NCBI GenBank assembly: GCA_008923285.1
Contig: WBSG01000001.1
Coordinates: 62,001-126,000 of the forward strand
DNA from: Betaproteobacteria bacterium SCN2
GTDB lineage: Bacteria > Pseudomonadota > Gammaproteobacteria > Burkholderiales > Thiobacillaceae
Direction of reading: 5' to 3'
DNA length: 64,000 nucleotides
A program made the translations under genes and the position numbers. The number at the start of each line of letters is the position of its first letter. Positions within the stretch are counted from its first letter, which is position 1. The notes beneath the pieces were generated by a model that made no database searches, was not told the DNA's origin, and saw only the letters and a list, made by a program, of their open reading frames with translations. Below are positions 7,364 to 17,570 of the stretch, piece by piece.

Positions 7364-8311
7364 TTACTGGCCGCCCATGGCCGGCAACAACGTACGGTAA
7401 ATGCTGATGAAGGCGGGCCCCAGCAGCACCAGAAGCATGGACGGAAAGATCGTGAAGATGAGCGGGAACAGCAGTTTAACCGCCAGCTTCGCGGCCTTCT
7501 CTTCGGCGATCAGGCGGCGCTTGGTGCGCAGCCCTTCCGAGTGAACGCGCAGCGAATCGGCGACGCTGGTGCCGAAGCGGTCGGCCTGCACCAGCATGGC
7601 GACGAGCGAGTCGATGTCCTCGAGGCCGGTGCGCAACGCCAGGTTGCGCAGGGCCTGTTCGCGCGAGGCGCCCGCGCGCAGTTCCAGCCCGACCAGGCGG
7701 AATTCCTCGGAGGTGACGGGGCTGGTGATGGCCATTTCCTCGCCCACGCGCGCGATCGCGGCATCCATGCCGAGGCCGGCCTCCACGCAGACCGTCATCA
7801 GGTCGAGCGCGTCGGGGAAATTCTCGAACAGCTCGCGCTGGCGCACGTAGACCAGGCGACTGAGGATCAGGTTGGGCAGGTAATAGCCCGCCGCCGCCAG
7901 CACCAGCACCGTCAGCAGGGTGTGGACGAAATTGGCCTCGAAGCCGCCGAGGCCCTTGCCCAGCAGGTAAAGCGCCGGCAAGGACAGCGCCAGCAGGGTC
8001 TTGGCCGCGAAGTAGACGATGGGGGCATTGCGGTTGCGGTAACCGGCGTTGATGAAACGCAGGCGGATGGGCGAGTCCTGCCAGTCTTCTTCGGGCAGGG
8101 ACAGCTTGGCCAGCGGCCCGGCGAGCTTGACCACCTTCTGCACCCAGGGCGGCGATTCTTCATCGACGTTGCGGATGATCTTCTCGCCGCCCATCACTTT
8201 CTGCAGGCGGCGCTGGGCGGCGCCGGGCACCAGCGCGTTCATGACGATGTAGGCCGTCGCCAGCACGGCGAAGAAGATGATCAGCAGGATGACGAGTTGC
8301 ATGCTGGACAT
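7364..8311 (-). CDS. tadC: TadC inner-membrane platform protein
   Basis: A 315-residue integral membrane protein with a type II secretion F (T2SF) domain at about residues 165-290 (FENFPDALDLMTVCVEAGLGMDAA), flanked by an N-terminal helix, a middle hairpin and a C-terminal helix. TadC and TadB form the inner-membrane platform that couples the TadA ATPase to Flp subunit assembly. It lies 9 nt after tadB on the same strand. Confidence 0.93.
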   Translation of the reverse strand: MSSMQLVILLIIFFAVLATAYIVMNALVPGAAQRRLQKVMGGEKIIRNVDEESPPWVQKVVKLAGPLAKLSLPEEDWQDSPIRLRFINAGYRNRNAPIVYFAAKTLLALSLPALYLLGKGLGGFEANFVHTLLTVLVLAAAGYYLPNLILSRLVYVRQRELFENFPDALDLMTVCVEAGLGMDAAIARVGEEMAITSPVTSEEFRLVGLELRAGASREQALRNLALRTGLEDIDSLVAMLVQADRFGTSVADSLRVHSEGLRTKRRLIAEEKAAKLAVKLLFPLIFTIFPSMLLVLLGPAFISIYRTLLPAMGGQ

Positions 8312-8320
8312 ATCGCTTCC

Positions 8321-9295
8321 TTAGACTCTTATCTTGATCATGCGCCACATCCAGAAAACACCGATGATCATCAGGGTGAGCGCACCCGCGATCATTTTCC
8401 GGCCGGTCTCGTCGGTCCACAGCATGGACATCAGCTTGGGGTTGATGATGCTGATGAGGATGGCGAGAACGAAGGGCAGGATGCTCAGGATCCACGCCGA
8501 CAGGCGCCCTTCGGCGGACAGCACCTTGATGGTGGCCATCAGCTTCAGGCGCTCGCGGATCAGCTTGCTGATCTTGCCGAGGATTTCCGAAAGGTTGCCG
8601 CCGGTTTCGCGCTGCACCAGCACGGCGATGACGAAGTAGCGCAGGTCCGTGCTCGGCACGCGGGTCGCCAGGTTGAGCAGCGCCTCGTGCAGGGGAATGC
8701 CGTAGTTGATTTCGTCGAAGGTCAGCTTGAATTCGCCGGCGGTGGGTTCGGGCGATTCGTTGCCTACCATCTGCAGCGCGCCGGGGAAGGCGTGGCCCGC
8801 CTGCATCGCGCGCGACATCATGTCCAGCGCATCGGGCAACTGCTGCTCGAGCTTTTCCAGGCGCTTCTGCTTGCTGTTGTATACGTACAGGAAGGGCACC
8901 GCGGCGAAGGCCAGGGTCAGGATGAGCACTGCCTGCCAGGGAAAGCCCATGATCAGGCCGAACAGCAGGCCGGTCACCGCGGCGGCCAGGGTCAGCCCCT
9001 GGAAGCGCGCCATGTTCCACGGCAGGCCCGATTGCTGCAGCAGGCGGTCCATCTGGTGCACGCGCGGCAGGCTCAGCAGCAGTTGCGCCAGCCAGGGTTC
9101 GTCGCTCAGCAGCCGCTGCTTGACCAGGCTGGCTTCCTTGGAGCCATGGGCGCCGGCCGACATCGCCTGCAGGCGCCGTTCGATGCGCCGGGCTTCCGGC
9201 CCGCGGTAGCTGTTCCACGACAGGTACAGGCCCTCGAAGAACAGCACCAGGGCGATGAACCCCAGCACGATCAGCACGATGTAAATAATGTCCAT
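8321..9295 (-). CDS. tadB: TadB inner-membrane platform protein
   Basis: A 324-residue protein with an N-terminal membrane helix, a cytoplasmic loop, a central hairpin and a T2SF domain (LEQQLPDALDMMSRAMQAG at about 165) ending in two C-terminal helices. It is the partner of TadC in the platform. It lies 11 nt after tadA and 9 nt before tadC. Confidence 0.93.
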   Translation of the reverse strand: MDIIYIVLIVLGFIALVLFFEGLYLSWNSYRGPEARRIERRLQAMSAGAHGSKEASLVKQRLLSDEPWLAQLLLSLPRVHQMDRLLQQSGLPWNMARFQGLTLAAAVTGLLFGLIMGFPWQAVLILTLAFAAVPFLYVYNSKQKRLEKLEQQLPDALDMMSRAMQAGHAFPGALQMVGNESPEPTAGEFKLTFDEINYGIPLHEALLNLATRVPSTDLRYFVIAVLVQRETGGNLSEILGKISKLIRERLKLMATIKVLSAEGRLSAWILSILPFVLAILISIINPKLMSMLWTDETGRKMIAGALTLMIIGVFWMWRMIKIRV

Positions 9296-9306
9296 GGACT
9301 AGTCCG

Positions 9307-10662
<1,356 letters not shown>

Positions 10663-10684
10663 GTCTGTACTCCCTGTAAGTTCA

Positions 10685-11860
10685 TTATCGGCCCTTGAGC
10701 GCGGATAGCCAGCCCTTCGGTTCGGCGGCGGCCTTGGCCGACGGCTGTTTCAGTTCGCCGGCCATTTCCATCAGTGTCTTCGTCACCGGATCGCGCGGCG
10801 CCAGCCTGGCGATGGGGATGCCCTGGTTTACCGAGGTGGCGACATTGCGGTAACTGTTCGGCACGGTGCGGTAGACCGGCATGCCCAGGGTCTGCTGGAC
10901 GTCCCTGAGGGTGATTTCCGGCTCCTTCTCATAGCGGTTGATGATCAGGCGCACCTTGGAGGGGCCGTAGCCGAGCGCGCGAAAATCGCCCAGCAGCTTT
11001 TTGGCGTCGCGGATGAAGGGAAGCGTCATCTGCAGCACGACGTAGATTTCGTTCGCGCGATCCAGCGCCTTGACCGATACCGGGTCCACCGAGCGCGGCA
11101 CGTCGAGGATGACGAGATCGTGGCTCTTCACGGCGACATCGATCAGCTGACTGATGTGCTCGGGCTTGACGGCGAAGGCTTCGTGCGTGTCCTGCGCGGC
11201 GGCCAGCACGCCATAGTTGGGGAGCACGCGCACCAGGCTGGACTCCAGCAGGGTGCTGTCGAGGCGGTTGATTTCGGTGGCGATGCTGGCGACGTTGTTG
11301 GCGGCACGGCCGTCGGATACGAACAGCTCCGCGTCTCCGCCCTGCAGGTTGAGGTCGATGAGGATGACGCGCTGGTTCGGATTCGCGCTGGCGACGGCAT
11401 AACCGAGATTGGCGGCGAGAAAGGTCACCCCGCTGCCGCCCTTGCAGCCGACCATGGCCAGGATCTTGCCCTGGCGGCGCGAGGGCTTCTTGACGGCCAC
11501 GCGCTGGCGCGCTCGCTCGATGGATTCCTTGAGCACATGCCCGGTCACCGGCTGCGGCAGCACTTCGGTCACGCCCATGCGCATCATCTGCAGCAGGAAT
11601 TCCGGCGTCAGCGTTTTCGCCAGCAGCACCACGGCGATGCCCGGATTGGCGACGATGGTCTTTTCCAGCTGCTCGAACGCCGAGTTTTCCTGATAGACGC
11701 CGTCCACCACCAGGACATCGGGCTGATGGCGTTCGACCAGGCCGCCCACCTCCAGGTCGGTGCCCTGGAGCGGCAGCAGATCGAAATTGCCGACGGCGGC
11801 GAGTTGTGCATTCAACTGGCCGAGTTCGGTTTGGTCGGGAGAAATGAGAACGACTTTCAT
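10685..11860 (-). CDS. tadZ: TadZ/CpaE ParA-like localisation ATPase
   Basis: A 391-residue protein with an N-terminal receiver-like domain (residues 1-125) and a MinD/ParA ATPase domain with deviant Walker [10 protein letters not shown]. The family places the Tad apparatus, often at a cell pole. The receiver-like domain keeps a VVDGVY strand but not an obvious full phosphorylation site. ATG at 11860 starts the [10 protein letters not shown] strand; upstream in-frame codons do not look like protein. Confidence 0.93.
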   Translation of the reverse strand: MKVVLISPDQTELGQLNAQLAAVGNFDLLPLQGTDLEVGGLVERHQPDVLVVDGVYQENSAFEQLEKTIVANPGIAVVLLAKTLTPEFLLQMMRMGVTEVLPQPVTGHVLKESIERARQRVAVKKPSRRQGKILAMVGCKGGSGVTFLAANLGYAVASANPNQRVILIDLNLQGGDAELFVSDGRAANNVASIATEINRLDSTLLESSLVRVLPNYGVLAAAQDTHEAFAVKPEHISQLIDVAVKSHDLVILDVPRSVDPVSVKALDRANEIYVVLQMTLPFIRDAKKLLGDFRALGYGPSKVRLIINRYEKEPEITLRDVQQTLGMPVYRTVPNSYRNVATSVNQGIPIARLAPRDPVTKTLMEMAGELKQPSAKAAAEPKGWLSALKGR

Positions 11861-11933
11861 GGGCTGTATGGGGTTTCTTAAGTACTTGTTCTGGGGAGTG
11901 TTGTCGCGGGATTGGTCTGCATGGCCGGCGGTC

Positions 11934-12488
11934 TCAAAGCAGGCCCATCGCTTCTGCGGGCATGGTGACGGTGGACACCGGCAAGGCAAAGGCGTCCCGG
12001 GGCATGTAGGGCGCGATGACGCTGAAATCGAGGGGCTCGGCGCCGCCGGCATCCCTGCTCAGCGCCGCCTGCACGAATTTGATGCATTTCGCGTAATCGT
12101 TCTCGTCTGCCGGCAGGAAACAGTTGTTGAAGTTCTCCGTCGGACTGGCGGGCAGGCTGTTTGCCGGAATGACGGCCATGCTCGGGTTGAGGAAGCTCAA
12201 GCGGACATGCACGTTGCGGATGTCCGGCGAGCCGGGGAAATTGACTTCCCCGGAGCTGCCTGCGCGCAGCACGGCGAGCCGCTGAACCTGGTCGGCGGCG
12301 CTGACCCAGCGCACCACCTGCTCGCGCGCGGCGCGGCGCGTGATTTCCTGGACGCTGTTGAGCGTGAAGAACAGCCGCCCGAACTCGATGATGCCGAACA
12401 ACAGCGTCAGCAGGATCACCGCGACCAGGGCGAACTCGATGGCGCTGGCGCCGGACTGTCTGTGCTGTTGTTGGGGGCGGGCGATCAT
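11934..12488 (-). CDS. TadE-like minor pseudopilin (first set, second gene)
   Basis: A 184-residue protein with leader QQQHRQSG, cleavage-like site and hydrophobic segment ASAIEFALVAVILLTLLFG, then the conserved EFGRLFFTLNSVQEITRRAAR. The periplasmic domain has two cysteines (near 122 and 135). It lies 8 nt after another TadE-like gene and 73 nt before tadZ. Likely a minor pseudopilin of the Tad pilus. Confidence 0.85.
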   Translation of the reverse strand: MIARPQQQHRQSGASAIEFALVAVILLTLLFGIIEFGRLFFTLNSVQEITRRAAREQVVRWVSAADQVQRLAVLRAGSSGEVNFPGSPDIRNVHVRLSFLNPSMAVIPANSLPASPTENFNNCFLPADENDYAKCIKFVQAALSRDAGGAEPLDFSVIAPYMPRDAFALPVSTVTMPAEAMGLL

Positions 12489-12496
12489 GGCGGGGC

Positions 12497-12952
12497 TCAG
12501 CGCATGTAGGGCATGGTGGTGTGCGGCGACAGTTCGGTTTCCAGGACCGAAGTGTTCAACGGGCCGATCACCGGCACCCAGCCGCCGATGGTGAAGCCGT
12601 AACTGATGCCGACGGTGACACTCTCCGGGGCCTGGCAGCCTGGCGCGCAGGTGATGCTGACGTCGCCGCCATCGAGGTCGCCGACTCCCGCTGCCGCAGC
12701 AGTGTTGTCGACCATGTTTCGCGCGCTCGCCATGGCGGCGGCGACGTCCTGTTCGTTGCTGAGGTAGCGCGCGGCATCGCGCGTCGCCTTGGCCAGCACG
12801 TCGTAGTGCCACATCAGCCGCCCGTATTCGATCATGCCGGTGAAGATCAGCACCAGCAAGGGCAGCAGGATGGCGAGTTCGATCGCCGCCACCCCGCGCT
12901 GCGCCGCCCCTACGGGAGTGTCTGCCTGCAGTTTTTTGTCGAGGTTGCGCAT
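12497..12952 (-). CDS. TadE-like minor pseudopilin (first set, first gene)
   Basis: A 151-residue protein starting MRNLDKKLQ, with leader AAQRG, hydrophobic helix VAAIELAILLPLLVLIFTG and the TadE-type EYGRLMWHYDVLAKATRDAARYL. Two close cysteines (CAPGC) may form a disulfide. It is 10 nt downstream of the TadG-like gene and 8 nt upstream of the next TadE-like gene. The ATG at 12952 is chosen because the extension upstream overlaps the TadG gene and lacks family character. Confidence 0.85.
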   Translation of the reverse strand: MRNLDKKLQADTPVGAAQRGVAAIELAILLPLLVLIFTGMIEYGRLMWHYDVLAKATRDAARYLSNEQDVAAAMASARNMVDNTAAAAGVGDLDGGDVSITCAPGCQAPESVTVGISYGFTIGGWVPVIGPLNTSVLETELSPHTTMPYMR

Positions 12953-12962
12953 GGCCCGGTCC

Positions 12963-14396
12963 CTAGCGATACAGCTGGATAACAGCCGAGTGGACGCCGC
13001 TGTCGATGCCGGCGAATTCGGCATCGACTCGCTGCGGCAACTGGGCTTCACGCGTCATGAAGAACTTCCCCACGGCCAACGTCGGCAGCGCGCGGCAGAC
13101 ACCGCCCGGTCCGGTGGCGGCATCGCAATCGATGATCACGACATTCAGCACGCGGCGGTTCGGCGTGGCCGAGGCGGCGCCCTGGGCAGGGGTGGGCGCC
13201 TTGAAAAAGCGGCCGCTGGTTTGTGCGTAGGGGGTGTCCGGGTAGGCCACGTTCTGGCCGGTCACGCCGCCGCCATTGAGCAGGTCGGCGGGTGCTGCCG
13301 TCGAGCCGCTCGGCGCCGTTTCGGCGGGCGTGATATAGCTTCCCACTGCGCCGTAAGTGGCGAGCGTGGGCGGCGGCACCGGCTTGCCCGCGCTGTTCAG
13401 GGTGAGGGTCTGCTGGGACGGGTAGGGGTCGACCATCCACCAGCCGGGGTTGACCGCGTCGGCATTTTCCGGGGCGTTCAGGGGTGCGCTGACGTCGTAC
13501 TGCTTGATGTTGGTGTCGGGCGTGCAATAGGTGCGGTCGTATTTCCACGGCGCGTGGTTGCTGTAGCCGAAGCGCGAATTGAGCGCGGCATTGCCTTTGC
13601 CCGCCGTCGCCCCGGTGTTGGTGACCACGATTCCCGGGATGGCGCGGAAGGCCATGCGGCCCTGGCAGATGAAGGGCAGCGGGAAATCGGCGTTCGACTG
13701 CTGCGGCAGGCATCCGGCCGCCGAAGTGGCGCTGGGGTGCAGCCACAAGAGATCGCCCGGATTGATCGGGTTGAGTTCCCGCAGGTTGTAGCCGACGCCG
13801 CGCAGGAAACCGTACTCCTGGTTGGGGTCGGTGTTGATCGCGCAGACGCCGATGGGGGCGACGTCGATGCTGTAGGGGCCGGCGACGGCCATGCCGTAGG
13901 TGGTGGTTTCCTCGAATGCGCTGCCGGCGATGCGTATGAACCAGGTTTGCACCGTGCTCAGCCCGATGCCGCTGGTGTCCACCTTGACGAAACCGAGGCC
14001 GGCCGGCGCGGCCCTGGCCTGGTCGGGGGTGAGCCAGGGCGCATCCGCGCTGCCGTCGCTGTTGGTGTCGAGGCCGTCGGGCGTGTTGCCGAACCTGATG
14101 TTCGCGTCCGTGATGGCGACCGGATTGCCGCCGAAATCGACGCTGTTCGCCGCGGCCAGGGCGACAGCCTGGTTCACTGCGTTGTTGATGCCGGCGGTGC
14201 TGCCGTCGAGCGCCTTCGCCCCGGCCAGCGCGGAGGCGTCGGCGGCGTTCTGCAATTCGGTCTTGCGGGTGTAGAGATAGCCCAGGTCGATGACCAGGCC
14301 GACCATCACGATCAGCAAGGCGATGACGATGGCCACCATGATGGCCACCTGCCCCCGCTCACCCTTGCTTCTCAGTGGTTTGATCGGCCTGTACAT
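12963..14396 (-). CDS. TadG-like Flp pilus assembly protein (first set)
   Basis: A 477-residue protein with the TadG signature at the N-terminus (RGQVAIMVAIVIALLIVM, then VIDLGYLYTRKTELQNAAD) and a large extracytoplasmic region rich in Gly, Pro and Asn, with about eight cysteines. It is a paralogue of 4758-6080; both are followed by two TadE-like genes. It probably serves as a minor tip or adhesin-like component, inferred from the family. Confidence 0.85.
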   Translation of the reverse strand: MYRPIKPLRSKGERGQVAIMVAIVIALLIVMVGLVIDLGYLYTRKTELQNAADASALAGAKALDGSTAGINNAVNQAVALAAANSVDFGGNPVAITDANIRFGNTPDGLDTNSDGSADAPWLTPDQARAAPAGLGFVKVDTSGIGLSTVQTWFIRIAGSAFEETTTYGMAVAGPYSIDVAPIGVCAINTDPNQEYGFLRGVGYNLRELNPINPGDLLWLHPSATSAAGCLPQQSNADFPLPFICQGRMAFRAIPGIVVTNTGATAGKGNAALNSRFGYSNHAPWKYDRTYCTPDTNIKQYDVSAPLNAPENADAVNPGWWMVDPYPSQQTLTLNSAGKPVPPPTLATYGAVGSYITPAETAPSGSTAAPADLLNGGGVTGQNVAYPDTPYAQTSGRFFKAPTPAQGAASATPNRRVLNVVIIDCDAATGPGGVCRALPTLAVGKFFMTREAQLPQRVDAEFAGIDSGVHSAVIQLYR

Positions 14397-14411
14397 GGCG
14401 GTCTCTGTGCA

Positions 14412-14684
14412 TCAATCGTCGAGCACGTCCGAACTCAGGGTCGTCTTCTCGGGCGTCTTGAAGGATTTCTCATAGTTGTCCATGGTGTGGCCGGCAGCCT
14501 TGCCGTCCAGGCCGGTGACCGGATCGGTGTTCCTGGAGGCATCGGGATTGATGGTCTGCTGGGCCACGGCGGCACGCACGGCTTCGCCGAAATGCTGGTC
14601 GTAATGCGGTGTCGGCGTGTGGTTGCAGCCGACCAGGGCGACCGGCACCAGCGCGAGCAGGATACGGATGTCAGGTTTGGTCAT
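14412..14684 (-). CDS. Small lipoprotein of the Tad locus
   Basis: A 90-residue candidate lipoprotein. The leader ends in ALVGC with a hydrophobic stretch before it, and the mature part is short, charged and apparently disordered (PDASRNTDPVTGLDGKAA). The ATG at 14684 sits 6 nt after GGAG; an in-frame TTG at 14696 is less likely. It lies between the secretin and the first TadG gene. Small lipoproteins at this position in other Tad loci have been linked to outer-membrane assembly, but this one lacks any recognised domain. Confidence 0.75.
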   Translation of the reverse strand: MTKPDIRILLALVPVALVGCNHTPTPHYDQHFGEAVRAAVAQQTINPDASRNTDPVTGLDGKAAGHTMDNYEKSFKTPEKTTLSSDVLDD

Positions 14685-14696
14685 GGTGGTCTCCAA

Positions 14697-16265
14697 TCAA
14701 TTCATGCGCAGGTTGTCGGGGTTTGCCTTGGCCGGGGCCGGGGCCGGGGCCGGGGCCGGGGCGGGTGCGGCCGGCGGGGTGGCGCTTTCCATGCGGCCTT
14801 CGAGGAAGAACTCGGCGCGGTTGGGCGCCTTGAAGTTGTCCGTCGGCAGGCGGTAGTTGGGCGGCAGCGGCTTGACCAGGCGCGGGGTGACCACGAACAT
14901 CAGCTCGGTCTGGTCGTCCTTGAATTCCTTGCTGCTGAACAGCGCGCCCAGGATGGGGATTTCACCCAGCAGGGGAATGCGGCGGATGGTTTCCTCGACA
15001 TTGCTCTTGATCAGGCCGGCGATCGCGAAGCTCTGGCCGTCGTTGAGCTGCACGGTGGTGGAGGCCTTGCGCACGGTGAGGGAAGGCAGGACCGAGGTCA
15101 CGTCGTCGACCGTGGAGAAGGGGTTGCCGGTCTCCTTGACTTCGGAAACTTCCGGCTCGACCTTCAGGTTGACGCGGCCGTTGGCCAGCACGGTGGGCAG
15201 GAACTTGAGGCGCACGCCGAATTCCTTCTCCTCGAAGGAAACCGTGGTGCCGCCCACGTCGTTGACCCGGCTCACCGGCAGGAAGATGCGGCCGCCGGCG
15301 AGGAAATTGCCTTCCTGCCCGCTGACCGCCATGATGTTGGGCTCGGCCAGCACGCGGAAGATGGTGTCCTTGTCCTCGGCGTCGATGGTGAGCTTGGTGT
15401 TGTTCGGTCCGGTGATGGTAAGGGTGTTGCCGACGCCGGCGGTGAGCGCGGTCAGCAGGCCGGCCGACCATTCGCCGCCGGTGAGGGTGGCGCCGGTGAG
15501 GCTGGTGCCGAGCTTGTTCAGCAGGCCCTTGGAGACCTCGGCCACCTTCACTTCCAGCAGCACCTGCATGGGTTCGCTGATTCTCAGCATGTTGATCACG
15601 GAAACGCCGGCGACCTGGCGCGCCTGGCGCAGGTTGGTGCTGCCGATGCTGACCTTGGTGCCGGGGCCGACCTCGCCGCCGCCCGCCACGATGGGCAGCA
15701 CGATGTCGCGGTTGATGTAGCGCACGTAGGCTTCGGCGATTTCGGCCGCCTGCGAGGCTGCCATCGGGCTGGACACGCTGCCGGTCAGCACGATGGACTT
15801 GGCGGCGGTCGTGACCCTGATGTCTTTCTCGTCGGGCAGCAGTTCCTCGAGCTTGCCCTGCAACTCGTCGGTGTCGACCTCGACGTTGAGATCGATGACC
15901 GCGGTCTTGCCGTCGCGCGTCCACAGCGTGATGTTGGTGCTGCCGTAGCGCTTGGGCAGCATGTACAGCTCAGTGGGCGAGAGCAGCGTGTAGTCGACCA
16001 CGGTGGGGTCGCTGACGGAAATGCGCTTCAGCGAAACGTTGCCGGTGCGCATGATGAACGACTTGCCGGCCGTGGCCTTGATCGGCGCCAGCCCGTCGCG
16101 GCCGATGCTGATTTCCATCGATCCCTGTTCGGGTGTGACGAATTCCGCGCCGGCAGCCAGCACCGAGGGCGCGGCGGCGAGGGCCGATGCGGAAAACAGG
16201 CCGCAACTGCCGACCAGTGCCAAGGCTGCGAACAGGGCGGTCAGCCCCTTGTGGTGTGTGCCCAT
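14697..16265 (-). CDS. rcpA: RcpA/CpaC outer-membrane secretin
   Basis: A 522-residue secretin. There is an N-terminal signal peptide (ALALVGSCGLFSASALA), a pilus-type N-domain with KSFIMRTGNVSLKRISV, a BON-like region around residues 130-190, and the secretin core containing GGRIFLPV and SFAIAGLIKSN. The C-terminus is a Pro-Ala repeat encoded by a hexanucleotide tandem (14731-14760). It forms the outer-membrane pore of the Tad pilus. The ATG at 16265 is favoured by GGGAG 6 nt upstream; ATGs at 16271 and 16292 are also in frame. Confidence 0.92.
   Translation of the reverse strand: MGTHHKGLTALFAALALVGSCGLFSASALAAAPSVLAAGAEFVTPEQGSMEISIGRDGLAPIKATAGKSFIMRTGNVSLKRISVSDPTVVDYTLLSPTELYMLPKRYGSTNITLWTRDGKTAVIDLNVEVDTDELQGKLEELLPDEKDIRVTTAAKSIVLTGSVSSPMAASQAAEIAEAYVRYINRDIVLPIVAGGGEVGPGTKVSIGSTNLRQARQVAGVSVINMLRISEPMQVLLEVKVAEVSKGLLNKLGTSLTGATLTGGEWSAGLLTALTAGVGNTLTITGPNNTKLTIDAEDKDTIFRVLAEPNIMAVSGQEGNFLAGGRIFLPVSRVNDVGGTTVSFEEKEFGVRLKFLPTVLANGRVNLKVEPEVSEVKETGNPFSTVDDVTSVLPSLTVRKASTTVQLNDGQSFAIAGLIKSNVEETIRRIPLLGEIPILGALFSSKEFKDDQTELMFVVTPRLVKPLPPNYRLPTDNFKAPNRAEFFLEGRMESATPPAAPAPAPAPAPAPAKANPDNLRMN
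14731..14760. repeat. Hexanucleotide repeat (GCCGGG)x5 in the secretin gene
   Basis: Five perfect tandem copies of GCCGGG within the 3' part of rcpA. On the coding strand they encode alternating Pro and Ala. The 6-nt unit means copy-number change keeps the frame. Confidence 0.95.
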
Positions 16266-16292
16266 TTTCATCTCCCTTTTGGTCGTGAGCAT

Positions 16293-16712
16293 TCAGAACT
16301 CCAGTGTGGATTTGTTGAGCCCCTTGATCACCTCGACCGATTCCCTTTCGACGGGAGCGGCAGGCTTGGGGGGCGGCGGGGGTTCGGGGGTGACGATGAG
16401 GTCGCGCATGGTCGCCACGCCGGACTTGTCCCAGACGATCAGATTGGTCGTGCCGACCGACTTGCCGAGCAGAATGATTTCGCGGCTGTTGATCGGCGTG
16501 ATGTCGGCCACGGCCGGATTGCCGACGGAAATCCGTACGGCCGGCGCTTCCAGGCGCAGGATGGCGGATTTGTTGACCACCAGACTCACCGCCGCCGCCG
16601 TTTCGGTGCGCGGCTGAGCCGGCGGCCCGGCCAGAACCGGGCCGGACGCGGCCGCCACGGCCAGCAGCGAAGCGGCCATGAGCATGTTCGGGTTGCGGGC
16701 GGCGGGCAGCAT
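16293..16712 (-). CDS. Stand-alone secretin N-domain (pilus formation N-terminal) protein
   Basis: A 139-residue exported protein with a signal peptide (LLAVAAASGPVLAG). A single domain resembles the N-terminal domain of Tad secretins: LVVNKSAILRLEAPAVRISVGNP, then VADITPINSREIILLGKSVGTTNLIVWD. A Pro-rich linker and the tail VEVIKGLNKSTLEF follow. It lies between rcpC and the secretin and likely docks to one of them in the periplasm. The tail resembles the C-terminus of the neighbouring CpaB protein (IEVIKGLTRTEVEF). Confidence 0.85.
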   Translation of the reverse strand: MLPAARNPNMLMAASLLAVAAASGPVLAGPPAQPRTETAAAVSLVVNKSAILRLEAPAVRISVGNPAVADITPINSREIILLGKSVGTTNLIVWDKSGVATMRDLIVTPEPPPPPKPAAPVERESVEVIKGLNKSTLEF

Positions 16713-16723
16713 CGGTGTTTGCC

Positions 16724-17554
16724 TTATTCCTTGAATTCCACTTCGGTCCGGGTCAGGCCCTTGATCACCTCGATCTTCTCGGTCTGGGGCTTGGGCGCCG
16801 AAGCTTTCGGGCGGACATAGACGCGCTTCACCTGGGGCTGGGCCGCGGGCTGTGCCGCGATGCTGGAGCCGGAGAGCAGATCCTGCTTGCGGGCGCCGGC
16901 GGCGGTGAGGTCCTCGCTGTCCAACTGGTTGCGCAACACCAGGCTCAGGCTACCGATGCTGCGGGCGAGGTCGAGCTTTTCCGCTTCCTCGGGGGTGAGC
17001 TCCATGGTCACGGCGTTGACCACCTTGGGCTTGGTCGGGTCGCGATCGGCTTCCTGGGCGACGGCCAGCACCAGGATCTTTTCCAGCACGATCTTGGAAA
17101 TCGGATTGCCGCGCTCATCCTGGGTGTTGACCATGATGTCCACGTAGTTGCCGGGCAGGGCAAAGCCGGCCACGCCCACGATCTCGTTAACCTTGACAGT
17201 GAGTGCCCGCTTACCGGGGGTGATCACGGCCGAGAGGCCACCCTTGCTGCCTACTGGCGCAAGCTTGCTTTCCAGCACGGGCTCGCCCACGGAAAGGCCG
17301 CTGCTGCTGACGCGGTCCTTGAGCATGCCGACGTCGCCGAAGGCGCCCTTCGGTACGCTGGTCCTGGGCCAGTCGGCCAGGCCGACCACTTCCGGCGTGA
17401 TCGGCGTGCCCGGGGTGATTTCGGCCTTGGCGACCACGACCTTGGCGGTGGCGATGTCGCCCTGCTTGGCCAGCCAGGTCGAGGCAAAATACACGGCGAT
17501 GGCGGCAATCACGATCGATATGCCCAGCATGATGAGTGCCCGTGTGTTTCTCAT
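16724..17554 (-). CDS. rcpC: RcpC/CpaB Tad pilus assembly protein
   Basis: A 276-residue protein with an N-terminal membrane helix (RALIMLGISIVIAAIAVYF), an SAF-type domain (VVVAKAEITPGTPITPE) and the CpaB/RcpC C-terminal domain (LPGNYVDIMVNTQ). The family is periplasmic and is proposed to bind peptidoglycan or stabilise the secretin. The final IEVIKGL segment is shared with the downstream small protein. It lies 11 nt before that gene. Confidence 0.92.
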   Translation of the reverse strand: MRNTRALIMLGISIVIAAIAVYFASTWLAKQGDIATAKVVVAKAEITPGTPITPEVVGLADWPRTSVPKGAFGDVGMLKDRVSSSGLSVGEPVLESKLAPVGSKGGLSAVITPGKRALTVKVNEIVGVAGFALPGNYVDIMVNTQDERGNPISKIVLEKILVLAVAQEADRDPTKPKVVNAVTMELTPEEAEKLDLARSIGSLSLVLRNQLDSEDLTAAGARKQDLLSGSSIAAQPAAQPQVKRVYVRPKASAPKPQTEKIEVIKGLTRTEVEFKE

Positions 17555-17570
17555 TGTGTTTCTCCCGTTT

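Noticed and set aside
12834-16820. Open frame of 1328 codons on the plus strand
   Set aside because: It lies fully antisense to TadE, TadG, a lipoprotein and the RcpA secretin, all with clear family signatures. Its own product is rich in Gly, His and Gln without any recognisable motif.
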